Positions 1 to 8,480 are shown, numbered from the stretch's first letter. The stretch: 64,000 nucleotides of DNA from Fischerella sp. PCC 9605 (GCF_000517105.1 NZ_KI912151.1:1-64000), one strand, 5' to 3'. Numbers and translations: made by a program. The notes: generated from the sequence alone by a model not told the origin.

Positions 1-1
1 G

Positions 2-820
2 AGGATGATAAAACAGGGTCAAATAATCAGTTTTAAATCTGTCGCTCAAGCTGCTAACGTATCAACTGCTTACTTGTACAAGCAGGAAGATTTGAGGACT
101 AGAATTGAAACCCTACGTGACCAGCAAAAGCAAAAACCTAAATCTAAGCAACCTCCACCAGCATCAGATAATTCTAAATCAGTAATTATTTCTACATTAA
201 GGGAAGAAAATAAAAAGTTAAGAGCAGAAATAGAAGGATTACGCAGGGTTAATGAGGGGTTAGCTGGTAGAGTTTACCATTTACAAGGTGCTGATGATTT
301 AGCTCAAAGGCTTAAGGCTGAAAATGCAGAGTTAAAACAACAATTGGAAGAGTGCCGTCAGCAAGTACAGCAACCTACGATAGCACCCGTAGAAAACTCT
401 AAAGTAACATCATTAGAAAAGAAAAGAGCAGGGCGTTCAAATATTAGTGACAAAGTTAAACAACAACTTGATTCTTTAGGTATTCAACTTAATTCAACTT
501 TAACTAAAGTAATTAAGTCTGCTTCAGAAGAAACTGTTTTAGATGCGATAGAAGCTTTTAAAGAAGCAATCTCTGATGGTGATGTTGATAAACCTGGAGG
601 TTGGCTGAAAACAGCTATTGAGCAAGGATGGAAACCCAATGGGAAAATTCAAATTAAATCGGAGTTAGACTTATTCACCGAATGGTATCCAAAAGCCAAG
701 CTGCATAGGTTGATTCAAGCTAGTCAAACTACCAAAGACGGCATCATGATCTACACTAACGATGAAAAGTGGATACCTTTTTCGGAGATGTTAGCTCAGT
801 ATCCACTTGAAACGTTGTAG
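2..820 (+). CDS. Tn554-type transposase accessory protein TnpC (DUF6262-like), 5' end off the window
   Basis: The frame is open to the left edge, so the N-terminus is probably outside the window. The first visible residues resemble the helix-turn-helix segment of Tn554 TnpC/DUF6262 proteins (AANVSTAYLYKQEDLRTRIE), which family members carry about 30 residues in. It is followed by a long coiled coil (about residues 60-125, heptads rich in Leu, Glu and Lys) and a C-terminal part with PGGWLKTAIEQGWKPN, a motif I associate with cyanobacterial DNA-replication or transposition accessory proteins. In Tn554-like elements TnpC acts with the tyrosine recombinases TnpA and TnpB, which would lie to the left. 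No partner is visible, so the assignment rests on the N-terminal similarity alone. Bases 821-1047 may include the transposon's right end; they contain a small hairpin (cccct...agggg near 1003-1024) and no convincing gene. Confidence 0.6.
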   Translation, partial: RMIKQGQIISFKSVAQAANVSTAYLYKQEDLRTRIETLRDQQKQKPKSKQPPPASDNSKSVIISTLREENKKLRAEIEGLRRVNEGLAGRVYHLQGADDLAQRLKAENAELKQQLEECRQQVQQPTIAPVENSKVTSLEKKRAGRSNISDKVKQQLDSLGIQLNSTLTKVIKSASEETVLDAIEAFKEAISDGDVDKPGGWLKTAIEQGWKPNGKIQIKSELDLFTEWYPKAKLHRLIQASQTTKDGIMIYTNDEKWIPFSEMLAQYPLETL

Positions 821-1047
821 AAAATGACAACAGCGTATAATCACTTGCTTATCTACGTTGTAGACGTTAAAAACGACATAACTAGGGATGAAAACCACGA
901 CGCAGGCTTTAGCTTGCCTTGCCATTTTCGCATCTGGGAAACCAAAACTAAAAAGCTTGATTGGTGTGGATGCGCGCCCACCTCGTAGCAACAGTTTAGA
1001 ATCCCCTCGGCTGTCTTCCAGGGGAGAGGTCAAAAGGAAAGGTTAAC

Positions 1048-1632
1048 GTGAAGTACATCTGTGTATTTTGTGGTTCCAGTATGGGTATCCGACCAGCTTA
1101 CAAGCTAGCTGCCCAGGCAATGGGTGAGGCATTAGTACGGCGGGGGTTTGGTCTAGTTTATGGAGGTGGCAACATTGGTTTAATGGGCACTATTGCCGAT
1201 GCAGTTTTGGCAGCACGTGGTCAGGTCATTGGCGTAATTCCAGAGTTTCTCGTTACCAAGGAAATAGCCCATACTGGACTGACAAAACTTCACATTGTTG
1301 ATTCCATGCACGAGCGTAAAGCTCTCATGGCTGAATTATCTGATGCTTTTATTGCTCTGCCTGGTGGATATGGAACTTTGGAAGAATTTTGCGAGATACT
1401 GACATGGGCACAGTTGGGATTACATCAAAAGCCTTTCGGTCTATTAAATGTCGAGGCGTACTACAATCCGCTGCTTCAGTTATTCGACCAGGCGGTGACT
1501 GAAAAGTTTTTAAAACCTACCCTCCGCTCCTTAGTCCTGGAAGCATCCCATCCCGAACATATTTTAGATTTACTGGCTAACTACCAACCACCCAATATTG
1601 ATAAGTGGATTGGGCGAGACATTCAAACTTAG
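1048..1632 (+). CDS. LOG family protein (cytokinin riboside 5'-monophosphate phosphoribohydrolase)
   Basis: A 194-residue Rossmann-fold protein of the LOG/lysine-decarboxylase-like family. Members cleave the N-glycosidic bond of nucleoside 5'-monophosphates, releasing a free base; in plants and some bacteria the base is a cytokinin. The nucleotide-binding segment GGGNIGLMG is at about 39-47, MHERK at 87-91 and the diagnostic PGGYGTLEE at 105-113, so both the phosphate-binding and catalytic Glu motifs are intact. Length matches the family. Translation starts at GTG, preceded by aaaggaaagg. It is monocistronic or co-transcribed with the kinase 65 bp downstream. The natural substrate in cyanobacteria is uncertain; some LOGs act as generic AMP/IMP hydrolases. 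Confidence 0.85.
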   Translation: MKYICVFCGSSMGIRPAYKLAAQAMGEALVRRGFGLVYGGGNIGLMGTIADAVLAARGQVIGVIPEFLVTKEIAHTGLTKLHIVDSMHERKALMAELSDAFIALPGGYGTLEEFCEILTWAQLGLHQKPFGLLNVEAYYNPLLQLFDQAVTEKFLKPTLRSLVLEASHPEHILDLLANYQPPNIDKWIGRDIQT

Positions 1633-1697
1633 AGTTTATATTTACTCCTCTAAGGCAAACAAGTTCCCAAATTCAAATCCTATAAAAAGGAGTTGTC

Positions 1698-3077
1698 ATG
1701 CTGCACGATCCCAACCAGATGACGCTGTTTCCCTTGTTGCCAGATCAAGCTTTAGAAGAGATGAAGGAATATGGCACCCAGATCCAACTCAATACGGGGG
1801 ATGTGCTGTTTCGTGAGGGTGACTCCAACTACAATTTTCACGCGATTTTAGAGGGCGAAGTTGAGATTACCAAACAAGTTGGTGGTGAGACGAGACTGTT
1901 AGCTATTCATCGCCGTGGTGAATTTGTAGGTGAATTGTCGATGCTGACTGGTGCAAATTATATTGCCAGTGCTCGGGCGATCGCACCCAGTCACGTGCTG
2001 CGAATTGAAGTCGATACCTTTAGGCACATTCTCGCCGAATGTTCGCCCCTAGGGGATGTAATTCTTACCGCAATGGCAGGCAGAAGCAGAGATGTAGAAG
2101 CGCAATTGCGGCAACAAGAGAAGATGGCAGCGTTAGGTAAACTCTCAGCCGGCTTAGCACACGAGTTAAATAATCCAGGGGCGGCGGCGCAACGGGCAGC
2201 ATCATTATTACGCGAGAATTTTCAAAACTTGCAATCTCTGAATTTACAGTTAAGTTGCCTCACAAAAGAGCAACTAAATTTGCTTGTAAATATTCAACAT
2301 CAGGCAACAGAATACGCTGCTACTGCACCCAAACTCGATCCCCTCACCGAAAGCGACAAAGAAGACGAAGTGATAGACTGGCTAGAAGATCGTGATGTCA
2401 TCAATAGCTGGAAACTCGCTCCCACTCTGGTTTCTGCCGGATTTGACTCTGCAAAGCTAGATATTCTTGCCGAGAATATCCCCTCTAACTCTCTTAGCAA
2501 CGTGTTGACTTGGTTAGAAGCTACACTTTCAGCAACTGGACTGATCAACGATATTGAGCAGAGTACAGCACGTATTTCTGAGTTAGTGAAAGCAATTAAA
2601 GGCTACACTTACATGGATCAAGCCCCTCTGCAAGAAATAGATGTGCATGAGGGAATTGAAAATACTCTGCTTATCTTTCATTGTCGGATCAAAAGGGGAA
2701 TCATCGTTCACCGCAAGTACGATCGCACTCTGCCACGCATTAGCGCTTATGCCAGCGAACTCAATCAAGTATGGACAAATTTGATTGACAATGCAATTGA
2801 TGCAATGGATGGCAAAGGTGAACTGACTATTTGCACTTACAAAGAAAACAACTGCATTATAGTTGAAATTGCTGATACTGGTATTGGTATCCCTGAAGCG
2901 ATTCAATCTCGAATTTTTGAGCCATTTTTTACTACGAAAGGTGTGGGTAAAGGCACTGGTTTGGGTTTAGAAATTGCCTATCGAATTGTTGTGAACAGGC
3001 ATAAAGGAGACATTTATGTTGAATCCAAACCAGGTGATACGCGCTTTCGCGTATGCCTGCCAATGAATTTGTCATAA
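1698..3077 (+). CDS. Cyclic-nucleotide-binding-domain sensor histidine kinase
   Basis: A 459-residue soluble kinase with no membrane segment. Residues about 10-130 form a CRP/cNMP-binding-like domain (VLFREGDSNYNFHAILEGEV and GEFVGELSML). An H-box follows, LSAGLAHELNNPGAAAQRAA, with the phosphoacceptor at His155. The C-terminal HATPase carries an N-box (NLIDNAIDAMDG), a G1 box (DTGIGIP) and a G2 box (GKGTGLGLE), so it should be catalytically competent. The HELNNP type of H-box is common in cyanobacterial kinases. No response regulator is adjacent, so it is an orphan kinase; whether it binds cAMP, cGMP or another ligand cannot be told from sequence. The ATG is preceded by aaaaaggag at good spacing. 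Confidence 0.85.
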   Translation: MLHDPNQMTLFPLLPDQALEEMKEYGTQIQLNTGDVLFREGDSNYNFHAILEGEVEITKQVGGETRLLAIHRRGEFVGELSMLTGANYIASARAIAPSHVLRIEVDTFRHILAECSPLGDVILTAMAGRSRDVEAQLRQQEKMAALGKLSAGLAHELNNPGAAAQRAASLLRENFQNLQSLNLQLSCLTKEQLNLLVNIQHQATEYAATAPKLDPLTESDKEDEVIDWLEDRDVINSWKLAPTLVSAGFDSAKLDILAENIPSNSLSNVLTWLEATLSATGLINDIEQSTARISELVKAIKGYTYMDQAPLQEIDVHEGIENTLLIFHCRIKRGIIVHRKYDRTLPRISAYASELNQVWTNLIDNAIDAMDGKGELTICTYKENNCIIVEIADTGIGIPEAIQSRIFEPFFTTKGVGKGTGLGLEIAYRIVVNRHKGDIYVESKPGDTRFRVCLPMNLS

Positions 3078-3218
3078 ATCAATAATTTACGCCTCTAAGT
3101 ACGGTTAACCCTATACGGCTTAGACGGTGTATTTTCACGACAAAACTGATGGTTATCTACACCAGACTTTTGTAAGCAAATTTGGCAAGATTATCTTGTT
3201 AGCTAATGGTGGTTCTCG

Positions 3219-3521
3219 ATGAGAAAGAGATTTTTTACCGGGCTATTACAAGACGGAATTCGTAAAGTCTTGCGTAATCCCAAATATCGCTGGTTCGCAA
3301 TAGTTGCTAGCTTATTCTACCTTATCAGTCCATTGGACATTTCGCCAGATGTTTTCCCAATTGTGGGATGGCTTGACGATGGACTAATTGCCAGTTTGGT
3401 TGTTGCAGAAGTTTCCCAAATTGTTGTAGAGCAACTTAAAAATCGTAAAAAAGCCACTTCTGCTGCAAATTCTACTCAAACAGATGCAGCGATCGATGTG
3501 GATGCTGTGTCTGTGAACTAG
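3219..3521 (+). CDS. DUF1232 (YkvA-like) small membrane protein
   Basis: A 100-residue protein with the DUF1232 signature: an aromatic helix (YRWFAIVASLFYLISPLDIS), PDVFPIVGWLDDG and a second hydrophobic helix. The YxISPxDxxPDxxPxxGxxDD pattern defines the family. It is probably an inner-membrane protein with a cytoplasmic tail; no biochemical function is known. The C-terminal 25 residues are polar and low-complexity. It stands alone between the kinase and the oppositely oriented CoiA-like gene, which it meets tail to tail. Confidence 0.8.
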   Translation: MRKRFFTGLLQDGIRKVLRNPKYRWFAIVASLFYLISPLDISPDVFPIVGWLDDGLIASLVVAEVSQIVVEQLKNRKKATSAANSTQTDAAIDVDAVSVN

Positions 3522-3620
3522 GGATTGCGATCGCTATTTTGTTCAAATTTGATCGCAATGTCCATCTGTGTAGTTGGCACACGTTGAGTGTTGTGGCAGT
3601 AAACTGCAAAAAGTGTGTTT

Positions 3621-4613
3621 TCAATAAGTGTTGATTTTTGTAATAGTAGGGGTAAGGCGATCGCCATCCCTACTATTCCATAGCGACGTATCCAGCGCAA
3701 AATTAAATTTGTCCTCAAGGATACCCATTTCAACACAAGAAAGTACTTTCGGCTTCATCTTTTGCAGATCGTGCAGCACAATTTTGGCATCTTCGGTATT
3801 GAATTTATAATATTCAGTTAAATTTCCAATTCTGTAGTTAAAATCCTGATAACGGTGTTTGAAATACAATTCTATATTCCCTCGATGAGCCCAGCTTCCT
3901 AGTACCTTAATAGCAACAGTTTGATAGTGTGCAAGCAAATCTGTTTTTACTTCTGCCACTCGTTCTCCAACGGAGCGTTGAGTTATCCCAATTTTATACA
4001 GAATTCCTTGGGATGTTTGAATTTCTAAAAAATAGAGAGTACAGGATAAGACACGTTTAAGTTGAGCGCGGTATAGGTTGAAATCAGTCATTCGGTGTAG
4101 TAAATCAGGAGTATCTTTGTATAAAGCGTGTTCTACCGCTAACTCCAGCTTGAGCAGCTTTTTGAGTAATAGTGGCTCTTGCACTTCGTTAAAATACATC
4201 AAATCTAGCGCTTTAACAGGGATTTTACCTAAATTGGTAAATTCGTATCCAGGTGGAACTGTGTAAACATTTTTCTTCAACAAACCTGTTTTGATTAAAT
4301 TAGGAGAAACTAACTGATACTCAATAGGATAATTTTTAGAGCCGTATTCTTTCCATAACAGTTTTAATTGCTCTAAATTCTTAGATGATAAATGAATGTT
4401 GAAATTGTCATAGAGGGGCAAAACCGGAAATTCTCGGTTAGCTACTGGACGGCATGTTTCTTGATTATGAGCAAAATGATGTTCTTTTATCTTGCCTTTT
4501 TTAGCAGTTAGTCCACTCCTACAATAAGGACACTTCAGTAAAGTTTTTCCCTTAGAGACATCATCTATACTTACCAGTGTCCCATCTTTATCTAAACCAT
4601 ATTTCAGCCACAT
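3621..4613 (-). CDS. CoiA-like zinc-ribbon and GIY-YIG-type nuclease fusion protein
   Basis: A 330-residue protein. The N-terminal 65 residues look like the start of CoiA/competence-type proteins: LLKCPYCRSGLTAKKG, then EHHFAHNQETC, a probable Cys-Cys-His-Cys zinc site. The middle, around 190-270, resembles a GIY-YIG or T5orf172/MUG113-type nuclease: LYFLEI (GIY equivalent), YKIGITQRSVGERV (YIG equivalent plus catalytic Arg), IELYFKHRY (candidate catalytic Glu) and TEYYKF. A DNA-processing role (competence, repair or defence) is inferred from these two modules only. Residues 70-185 are unassigned. No neighbour clarifies the role: it is flanked by a DUF1232 gene and a 440-bp AT-rich spacer. 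The start ATG has a weak ribosome-binding site (aaagg). Confidence 0.6.
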   Translation of the reverse strand: MWLKYGLDKDGTLVSIDDVSKGKTLLKCPYCRSGLTAKKGKIKEHHFAHNQETCRPVANREFPVLPLYDNFNIHLSSKNLEQLKLLWKEYGSKNYPIEYQLVSPNLIKTGLLKKNVYTVPPGYEFTNLGKIPVKALDLMYFNEVQEPLLLKKLLKLELAVEHALYKDTPDLLHRMTDFNLYRAQLKRVLSCTLYFLEIQTSQGILYKIGITQRSVGERVAEVKTDLLAHYQTVAIKVLGSWAHRGNIELYFKHRYQDFNYRIGNLTEYYKFNTEDAKIVLHDLQKMKPKVLSCVEMGILEDKFNFALDTSLWNSRDGDRLTPTITKINTY

Positions 4614-5055
4614 TGGAAAACCTTTAATAAACTTGGTAGATGCTATTAGTTGGCTGCAATAAAAGTTATCAAAAAAAGATAGAGCTAAACAATAGTATTT
4701 TTAAGTAATTTGCTTCAAAATTGCTACTTTAACTCCTGAAATTAAAGCGATACCTTATCAAATCAATTGTAATAAACATAATTTTTGCTAACTCCCAAAT
4801 CCCCACACTTACTAGTACAATTATGCTCTAATCACCTCTCCCATACACTATAAATTACCCAACGCTGCCAAGATTTTTGCGGTTAGACAACAGCGGTAGT
4901 GTTAAATTCTCGAATTAATAAAAGTAATTTTCGCTGAACAAATATACAGCATGGTATGATAATATAATTCGAGATATTTTTTAATTGAATACTTTGCAGC
5001 TTTAACTAAGGGTGCAACAATAAATTTATACATTAATTTTTACTCATATATTGTA
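4614..5055. other. AT-rich spacer between divergent genes
   Basis: This spacer separates the divergently transcribed CoiA-like gene (minus) and an 81-residue gene (plus). It is very AT-rich and should carry both promoters. I see no gene, strong hairpin or repeat array; gatattttttaattgaat-type tracts precede the plus-strand gene. Confidence 0.4.
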
Positions 5056-5301
5056 ATGAAAAAAATGAGAGCTTTACAGCGGAGTGATTTAACGGCAGAG
5101 GAACGCCAATCTCGTCTCCTTAAAGCTTGTAATGAGTACATGCTCGGTAAAATGACTCGCCGTCAGTTTCAAGAGGTTGAGCGCAAGTATGGGACAGATT
5201 ATGACTTTGTTACATTAGAGTTGGCTAGCAAACATCAGCTCATACCAAGATTATTAAGATTTTTACTGTCTCCTTTTCGCAAAAACGATGAAGTAGGTTA
5301 A
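5056..5301 (+). CDS. Small conserved-looking hypothetical protein (81 aa)
   Basis: An 81-residue, basic, mostly helical protein that starts MKKMRALQRSDLTAEERQSR and contains EYMLGKMTRRQFQEVERKYG followed by a hydrophobic LIPRLLRFLLSPF segment. The composition is that of a real protein, and the ATG follows a long AT-rich leader. I do not recognise the family. The basic C-terminal amphipathic stretch could bind membrane or nucleic acid, but nothing around it identifies a function. Confidence 0.5.
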   Translation: MKKMRALQRSDLTAEERQSRLLKACNEYMLGKMTRRQFQEVERKYGTDYDFVTLELASKHQLIPRLLRFLLSPFRKNDEVG

Positions 5302-5346
5302 ACCTAATTGTAGAAAAACATATTACCTAGCCGAATGCTTCTATCT

Positions 5347-6186
5347 TTAGGTAGTTGAAGGTATAGACTGCATTTGGTAAGTACGCACTGTTAGCATTGG
5401 TGCAGATAGACGTAGGGCGATCGCGGTGAGTAGGTCTTGAACTGCTCTAGAGTCAAATGCTGATACACAGTCACTGTAAAGACACAGGACGCCTAAACTA
5501 TTATTTGCATCACCAATAATGGGTATAGCAATTAGCGTTCTATATGACAGGCGGCGACGGTTGCGGTTATCTTGAAGAAAAATATAATCAGGATTGTCTG
5601 AGTGCCAGATGCCATTTTTTCTGTATAAATGTACAATGCGGCGCGTCTGATCAATGAAGGTATTTCCGGCAACTCCTCGTTTTTTATGAGAGTCGTTACC
5701 TATGTAAAAACGTGCTTTCTCTTTAACTTCATTAGGTGATTCTAATTGGCACAATGTTGTCAAATATTCTGGATCGTTAGGGTCAGGGGCGTAAACAGCA
5801 ATACCACATCCATCTAGATAATGAAGCAGGTCAAGTGTTCTACTTAAAAACTCATCCAATAGTCGCTTCAGTGCTTCAGTGATATCAGAATTTACATGTA
5901 ACTTAGGCTGTAATAACAGCAAACTTTCGTCCAGTTTATTAATTTTGGTGGCGATTTGATGTGCTTTGTAATAGTACCGTAGGATAACGATTAAAGAAAA
6001 GATCGTAATTAGAAGCACACTCATTGCTACCCACAAACTAACGGTAATGCGTTGACTAAGCAAGGATAGAATATTCAAAAAAATTGCATCAGCGCGATTA
6101 CCTACAATACCACTGAGAGCAATAATAGATAGAGTGCTTACGGTTAGTTTTGCCCAATCGGGTAGTTTCGATAAATTCAACGCCAT
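5347..6186 (-). CDS. Membrane-anchored GAF-domain protein
   Basis: A 279-residue protein with two N-terminal transmembrane helices (about 14-32 and 50-70), a linker helix (about 72-115) and a C-terminal GAF-like domain (about 118-270). The GAF part shows YLDGCGIAVYAPD, GVAGNTFIDQTRR, YRTLIAIPIIGDANNSLGVLCLYS and a terminal helix, typical of small-molecule or redox-sensing GAF modules. There is no output domain such as GGDEF, a kinase or an HTH, so it may signal by interaction. It lacks the Cys pattern of bilin-binding GAFs that I would expect in a photoreceptor. It is monocistronic. Confidence 0.7.
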   Translation of the reverse strand: MALNLSKLPDWAKLTVSTLSIIALSGIVGNRADAIFLNILSLLSQRITVSLWVAMSVLLITIFSLIVILRYYYKAHQIATKINKLDESLLLLQPKLHVNSDITEALKRLLDEFLSRTLDLLHYLDGCGIAVYAPDPNDPEYLTTLCQLESPNEVKEKARFYIGNDSHKKRGVAGNTFIDQTRRIVHLYRKNGIWHSDNPDYIFLQDNRNRRRLSYRTLIAIPIIGDANNSLGVLCLYSDCVSAFDSRAVQDLLTAIALRLSAPMLTVRTYQMQSIPSTT

Positions 6187-6921
6187 AGACGGCAGTCAGT
6201 ATTGAGAATTTGGGATAAATTCAATGCAGGCTTGAAAGTTAGTAAATTGGCAAAATACAATTCAGTATTAATATAAAAACTATATTAACAACCACCTCTG
6301 GTTTTTACATATCCTCACTGATATATCTTTCTCTCACTACTAATTATTTGTTGATGCTGCTGATGATAGTAACTTAAACTAAGTTTAACCTGAAGTTAAA
6401 CAATTATTTTTAATAGCTAAAAAAAGTGCTATTAACATACTAGGTTTTACTTAAAACTCAGTGCGAATCTGTATGAAATTCACTGAAGTTTGTTAATACT
6501 ATTTATAGGCGATCGCCACAGGACTCGAAAGTTAAACTGTACCTTTTGTCCGGCGTTGCATAATTGCGGGATGATTTTGGAATCCGCACCAACAATAATC
6601 ACCGTATCCCCGCGTCCCCGCCGCCCCTAATCCCCCCAACGCCAGGTATCGAATCAGGTTATTATGCTCAGCGATAATACCCCTACTCCGATTGAAATTA
6701 TTGAAATTGACGTCTGTACCATTCAGTACATTTGTACTATAATAATTCACAAGGATATTAGGGAACAGCATCTACACTCACAAAGACGAACCTCTCATCA
6801 TCAATTGGGTTGAAGGGGAAAACATACCTCTTTAACCTTTTTTATTACTGACGACTACCTTGATTCTGAAGTTTAGAACAATAGGGCAAGCGAAAAAGCC
6901 TGATAGGTCGTCCCAATAAAT
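6187..6921. other. Intergenic region with dispersed-repeat fragments
   Basis: No convincing gene. Bases about 6541-6650 contain repeat-like sequence (gcgggatgattttggaatccgc followed by a ccgcgtccccgccgcccc tract). It opens a 79-codon minus-strand frame that I regard as an accident of the repeat. The rest is AT-rich and would hold the promoter of the GAF gene. Confidence 0.4.
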
Positions 6922-7713
6922 TTAGGCTATTAGAGTTACCTGTTGATTCACACGGGGTCTGCTAAATCGTTCCCAAGCATTCCCTCCCCGCAAAAAAAGT
7001 TCCATCCAGCGCAATGGTTGTCCTGAGTCAGCGCATAACCAACCGGAACTACCGGGAGCAAAGGCCAAAGTTCCTTCAGATACCTTAAAACTGCCATCGG
7101 AATATATCGCATCACTGACCACATCTCCGATGCGGATGACAATTTTACTCTCAGGTTCCAAGTTAACTGTATGTGCCGCAATAGTCGTTTTGATGTTACC
7201 GTAGCCATCAATCCAGGCGATTCGGTCGGGTGGAACATCTGGAATTTGCTCAGGAAGAAGACTATCTCCCAGAAGGCTGAAATCTTCACGCCCAATCGCA
7301 GCCGCAGCTAGAGGAAATACATCACGCGATCGAAACTGCGAACCACCACGAGAAACATTGACAACTCGCAACACCTTAGCATGGTCTTTGATAAACGAGA
7401 GGGTATAACCCGCATTCACACCCACTACTTTTACATCATTGGATAACAGGGCATAGGTTAACCCTTCACCCTCATTGTCTCGACGGGCTTGGGGATCATC
7501 TTGGCGAGGTGCACAGTTGTGATAAATCAAGCGATCGCTAGGGCCAGGATTCAGTCCTAGTTGAGCAATCCAAAAACCTGTTGCCAGGGTACTAAATGGA
7601 GGAACCGAAAGCAAATGAGTCTGGGCATGAGGAAAAGCCATCAGGAGACGTTGTGCAACTTCAGCAAATGCCGGATCTCCTGTACCGTAGTCTGCAATGA
7701 CGCAGATAAACAT
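6922..7713 (-). CDS. SAM hydroxide adenosyltransferase/chlorinase family protein (DUF62), divergent
   Basis: A 263-residue protein with the overall plan of the DUF62 family, which hydrolyses or halogenates S-adenosylmethionine. It has an N-terminal IADYGTGDPAFAEVAQRL region, a central FRSRDVFPLAAA motif, and a C-terminal beta-barrel-like part with IAWIDGYGNIKTTI, the usual Asp-Gly-Tyr-Gly-Asn-Xxx-Lys-Thr adenine-site motif. It is divergent: the family's PDNG segment reads NAGYTLSF, and the usual Phe-His-Gly-Arg-Asp reads FRSRD, which removes the His of the Asp-Arg-His triad that activates water. It may therefore bind rather than hydrolyse SAM. It is monocistronic on the minus strand. Confidence 0.7.
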   Translation of the reverse strand: MFICVIADYGTGDPAFAEVAQRLLMAFPHAQTHLLSVPPFSTLATGFWIAQLGLNPGPSDRLIYHNCAPRQDDPQARRDNEGEGLTYALLSNDVKVVGVNAGYTLSFIKDHAKVLRVVNVSRGGSQFRSRDVFPLAAAAIGREDFSLLGDSLLPEQIPDVPPDRIAWIDGYGNIKTTIAAHTVNLEPESKIVIRIGDVVSDAIYSDGSFKVSEGTLAFAPGSSGWLCADSGQPLRWMELFLRGGNAWERFSRPRVNQQVTLIA

Positions 7714-8002
7714 TCTACCTCTCCAGGTCAGAGTAGTGATTCCAATTCGGAATTGAGGGAGTGGGTGATGCTCAAACGCCCCCGTGAACCTACCTCATCA
7801 GCAGTCTAGATGCGATCGCCTTTATATGCAAGACTTCTGTGCAAAATTATTGTGCTAAAACTCTGCGCGACGGCAGTCGCTACAACGGGGGGCTGCGGGG
7901 CCCCCACGTCAGTGGGGTTGGGGGGAAACCCTCCAACGCGCTGCCTCCCCTCTGCGCTTACCTCTGCGACCCTCTGTGTTTCAAATCACTTTTTCTCTCA
8001 AA
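7714..8002. repeat. Repeat-rich spacer (GC-rich dispersed repeats)
   Basis: Bases about 7860-7980 are a composite of dispersed repeats: a g/c hairpin (ggggcccccacgtcagtgggg), ggaaaccctccaacgcgctgcc, and ctctgcgcttacctctgcgaccctctg. The ccaacgcgct motif recurs near 41530. No gene is supported here; the short plus-strand frames follow the repeat sequence. Confidence 0.5.
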
Positions 8003-8085
8003 ACAAAAAACGCTAGGGAGTGTTACCGTGTTTCCACCCCTAGCGCTTTTTGTTTTACACTTACTCCTCACACACAACTAAAAGA
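8003..8085 (-). ncRNA. Tandem hairpin element, copy 1 (candidate small RNA)
   Basis: First of three related units. On the minus strand it reads gtgtgtgaggagtaagtg, an A-rich linker, then a stem-loop whose arms contain gctaggggtg and cactccctagc, closed by a T tract: the form of a Rho-independent terminator at the end of a short RNA. The 11-mer gtgtgaggagt (8063-8073) is the exact complement of actcctcacac, the core I know as the invariant motif of the cyanobacterial sRNA Yfr1. A possible -10 (tagaat) lies upstream on the minus strand. The outermost G-C pair of the stem is lost in this copy. Direction and expression are inferred. Confidence 0.4.
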
Positions 8086-8245
8086 TATCACTGCTTTAAT
8101 TCTATTACAAGTATGCTAAGTCATACTTTATAAATTAAACATAAAATAAGTGTTTTTTGTAAAGATTGTGATTAGTTGTTGTTTGTTATATGTTGTTTGT
8201 TCTTTGGAATACTACCAACAAACAACAATCAACTATCATCCCAAA

Positions 8246-8325
8246 ACAAAAAGCGCCAGGGAGTGTTGCCGTGTTTCCACCCCGAGCGCTTTCTGTTTTA
8301 CACTTGCTCCTCACACACTATTTAA
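8246..8325 (-). ncRNA. Tandem hairpin element, copy 2 (candidate small RNA)
   Basis: Second unit, about 243 bp from copy 1; an inserted aacaaac/gtttgtt repeat pair lies between them. The stem has two mismatches (gccagg against ccgagc). The Yfr1-complement is gtgtgaggagc, one base different at its end (8306-8316). On the minus strand the hairpin is again followed by a T tract, and tagact sits where copy 1 has tagaat. Confidence 0.4.
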
Positions 8326-8394
8326 AACTACCATTACTTCAGTCTAATAACAAGTACTTAATATATAAATTTTTTGAATGTAATAACTTCCAAA

Positions 8395-8480
8395 TTAAAA
8401 AGCGCTAGGGAGTGTTGCCGTGTTACCACCCCTAGCGCTTTTTGCTTCAAACTTAACTCCTCACACACAACTAAAGACTA
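8395..8480 (-). ncRNA. Tandem hairpin element, copy 3 (candidate small RNA or purH terminator)
   Basis: Third unit, 149 bp from copy 2, with the best stem: aaaaagcgctaggg pairs perfectly with ccctagcgcttttt (8397-8443), continuing through gtg/cac after one bulged A. The Yfr1-complement gtgtgaggagt is at 8456-8466. It lies about 100 bp downstream of the purH stop on the same strand, so this copy may also terminate purH transcription. Confidence 0.45.

Noticed and set aside
791-1033. 80-codon minus-strand frame beside LOG
   Set aside because: Overlaps the end of the TnpC-like gene in antisense and contains no recognised motif.
6532-6771. 79-codon minus-strand frame near 6.5 kb
   Set aside because: It is largely made of repeat-like sequence (ccgcgtccccgccgcc and ggaatccgcacc) and has no ribosome-binding site or protein-like pattern.
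8003-8480. Calling the hairpin array NsiR1 or Yfr1 outright
   Set aside because: No TCCGGA -35 element, no hetF downstream, and plus-strand units lack the Yfr1 3' terminator; the identity is left open.
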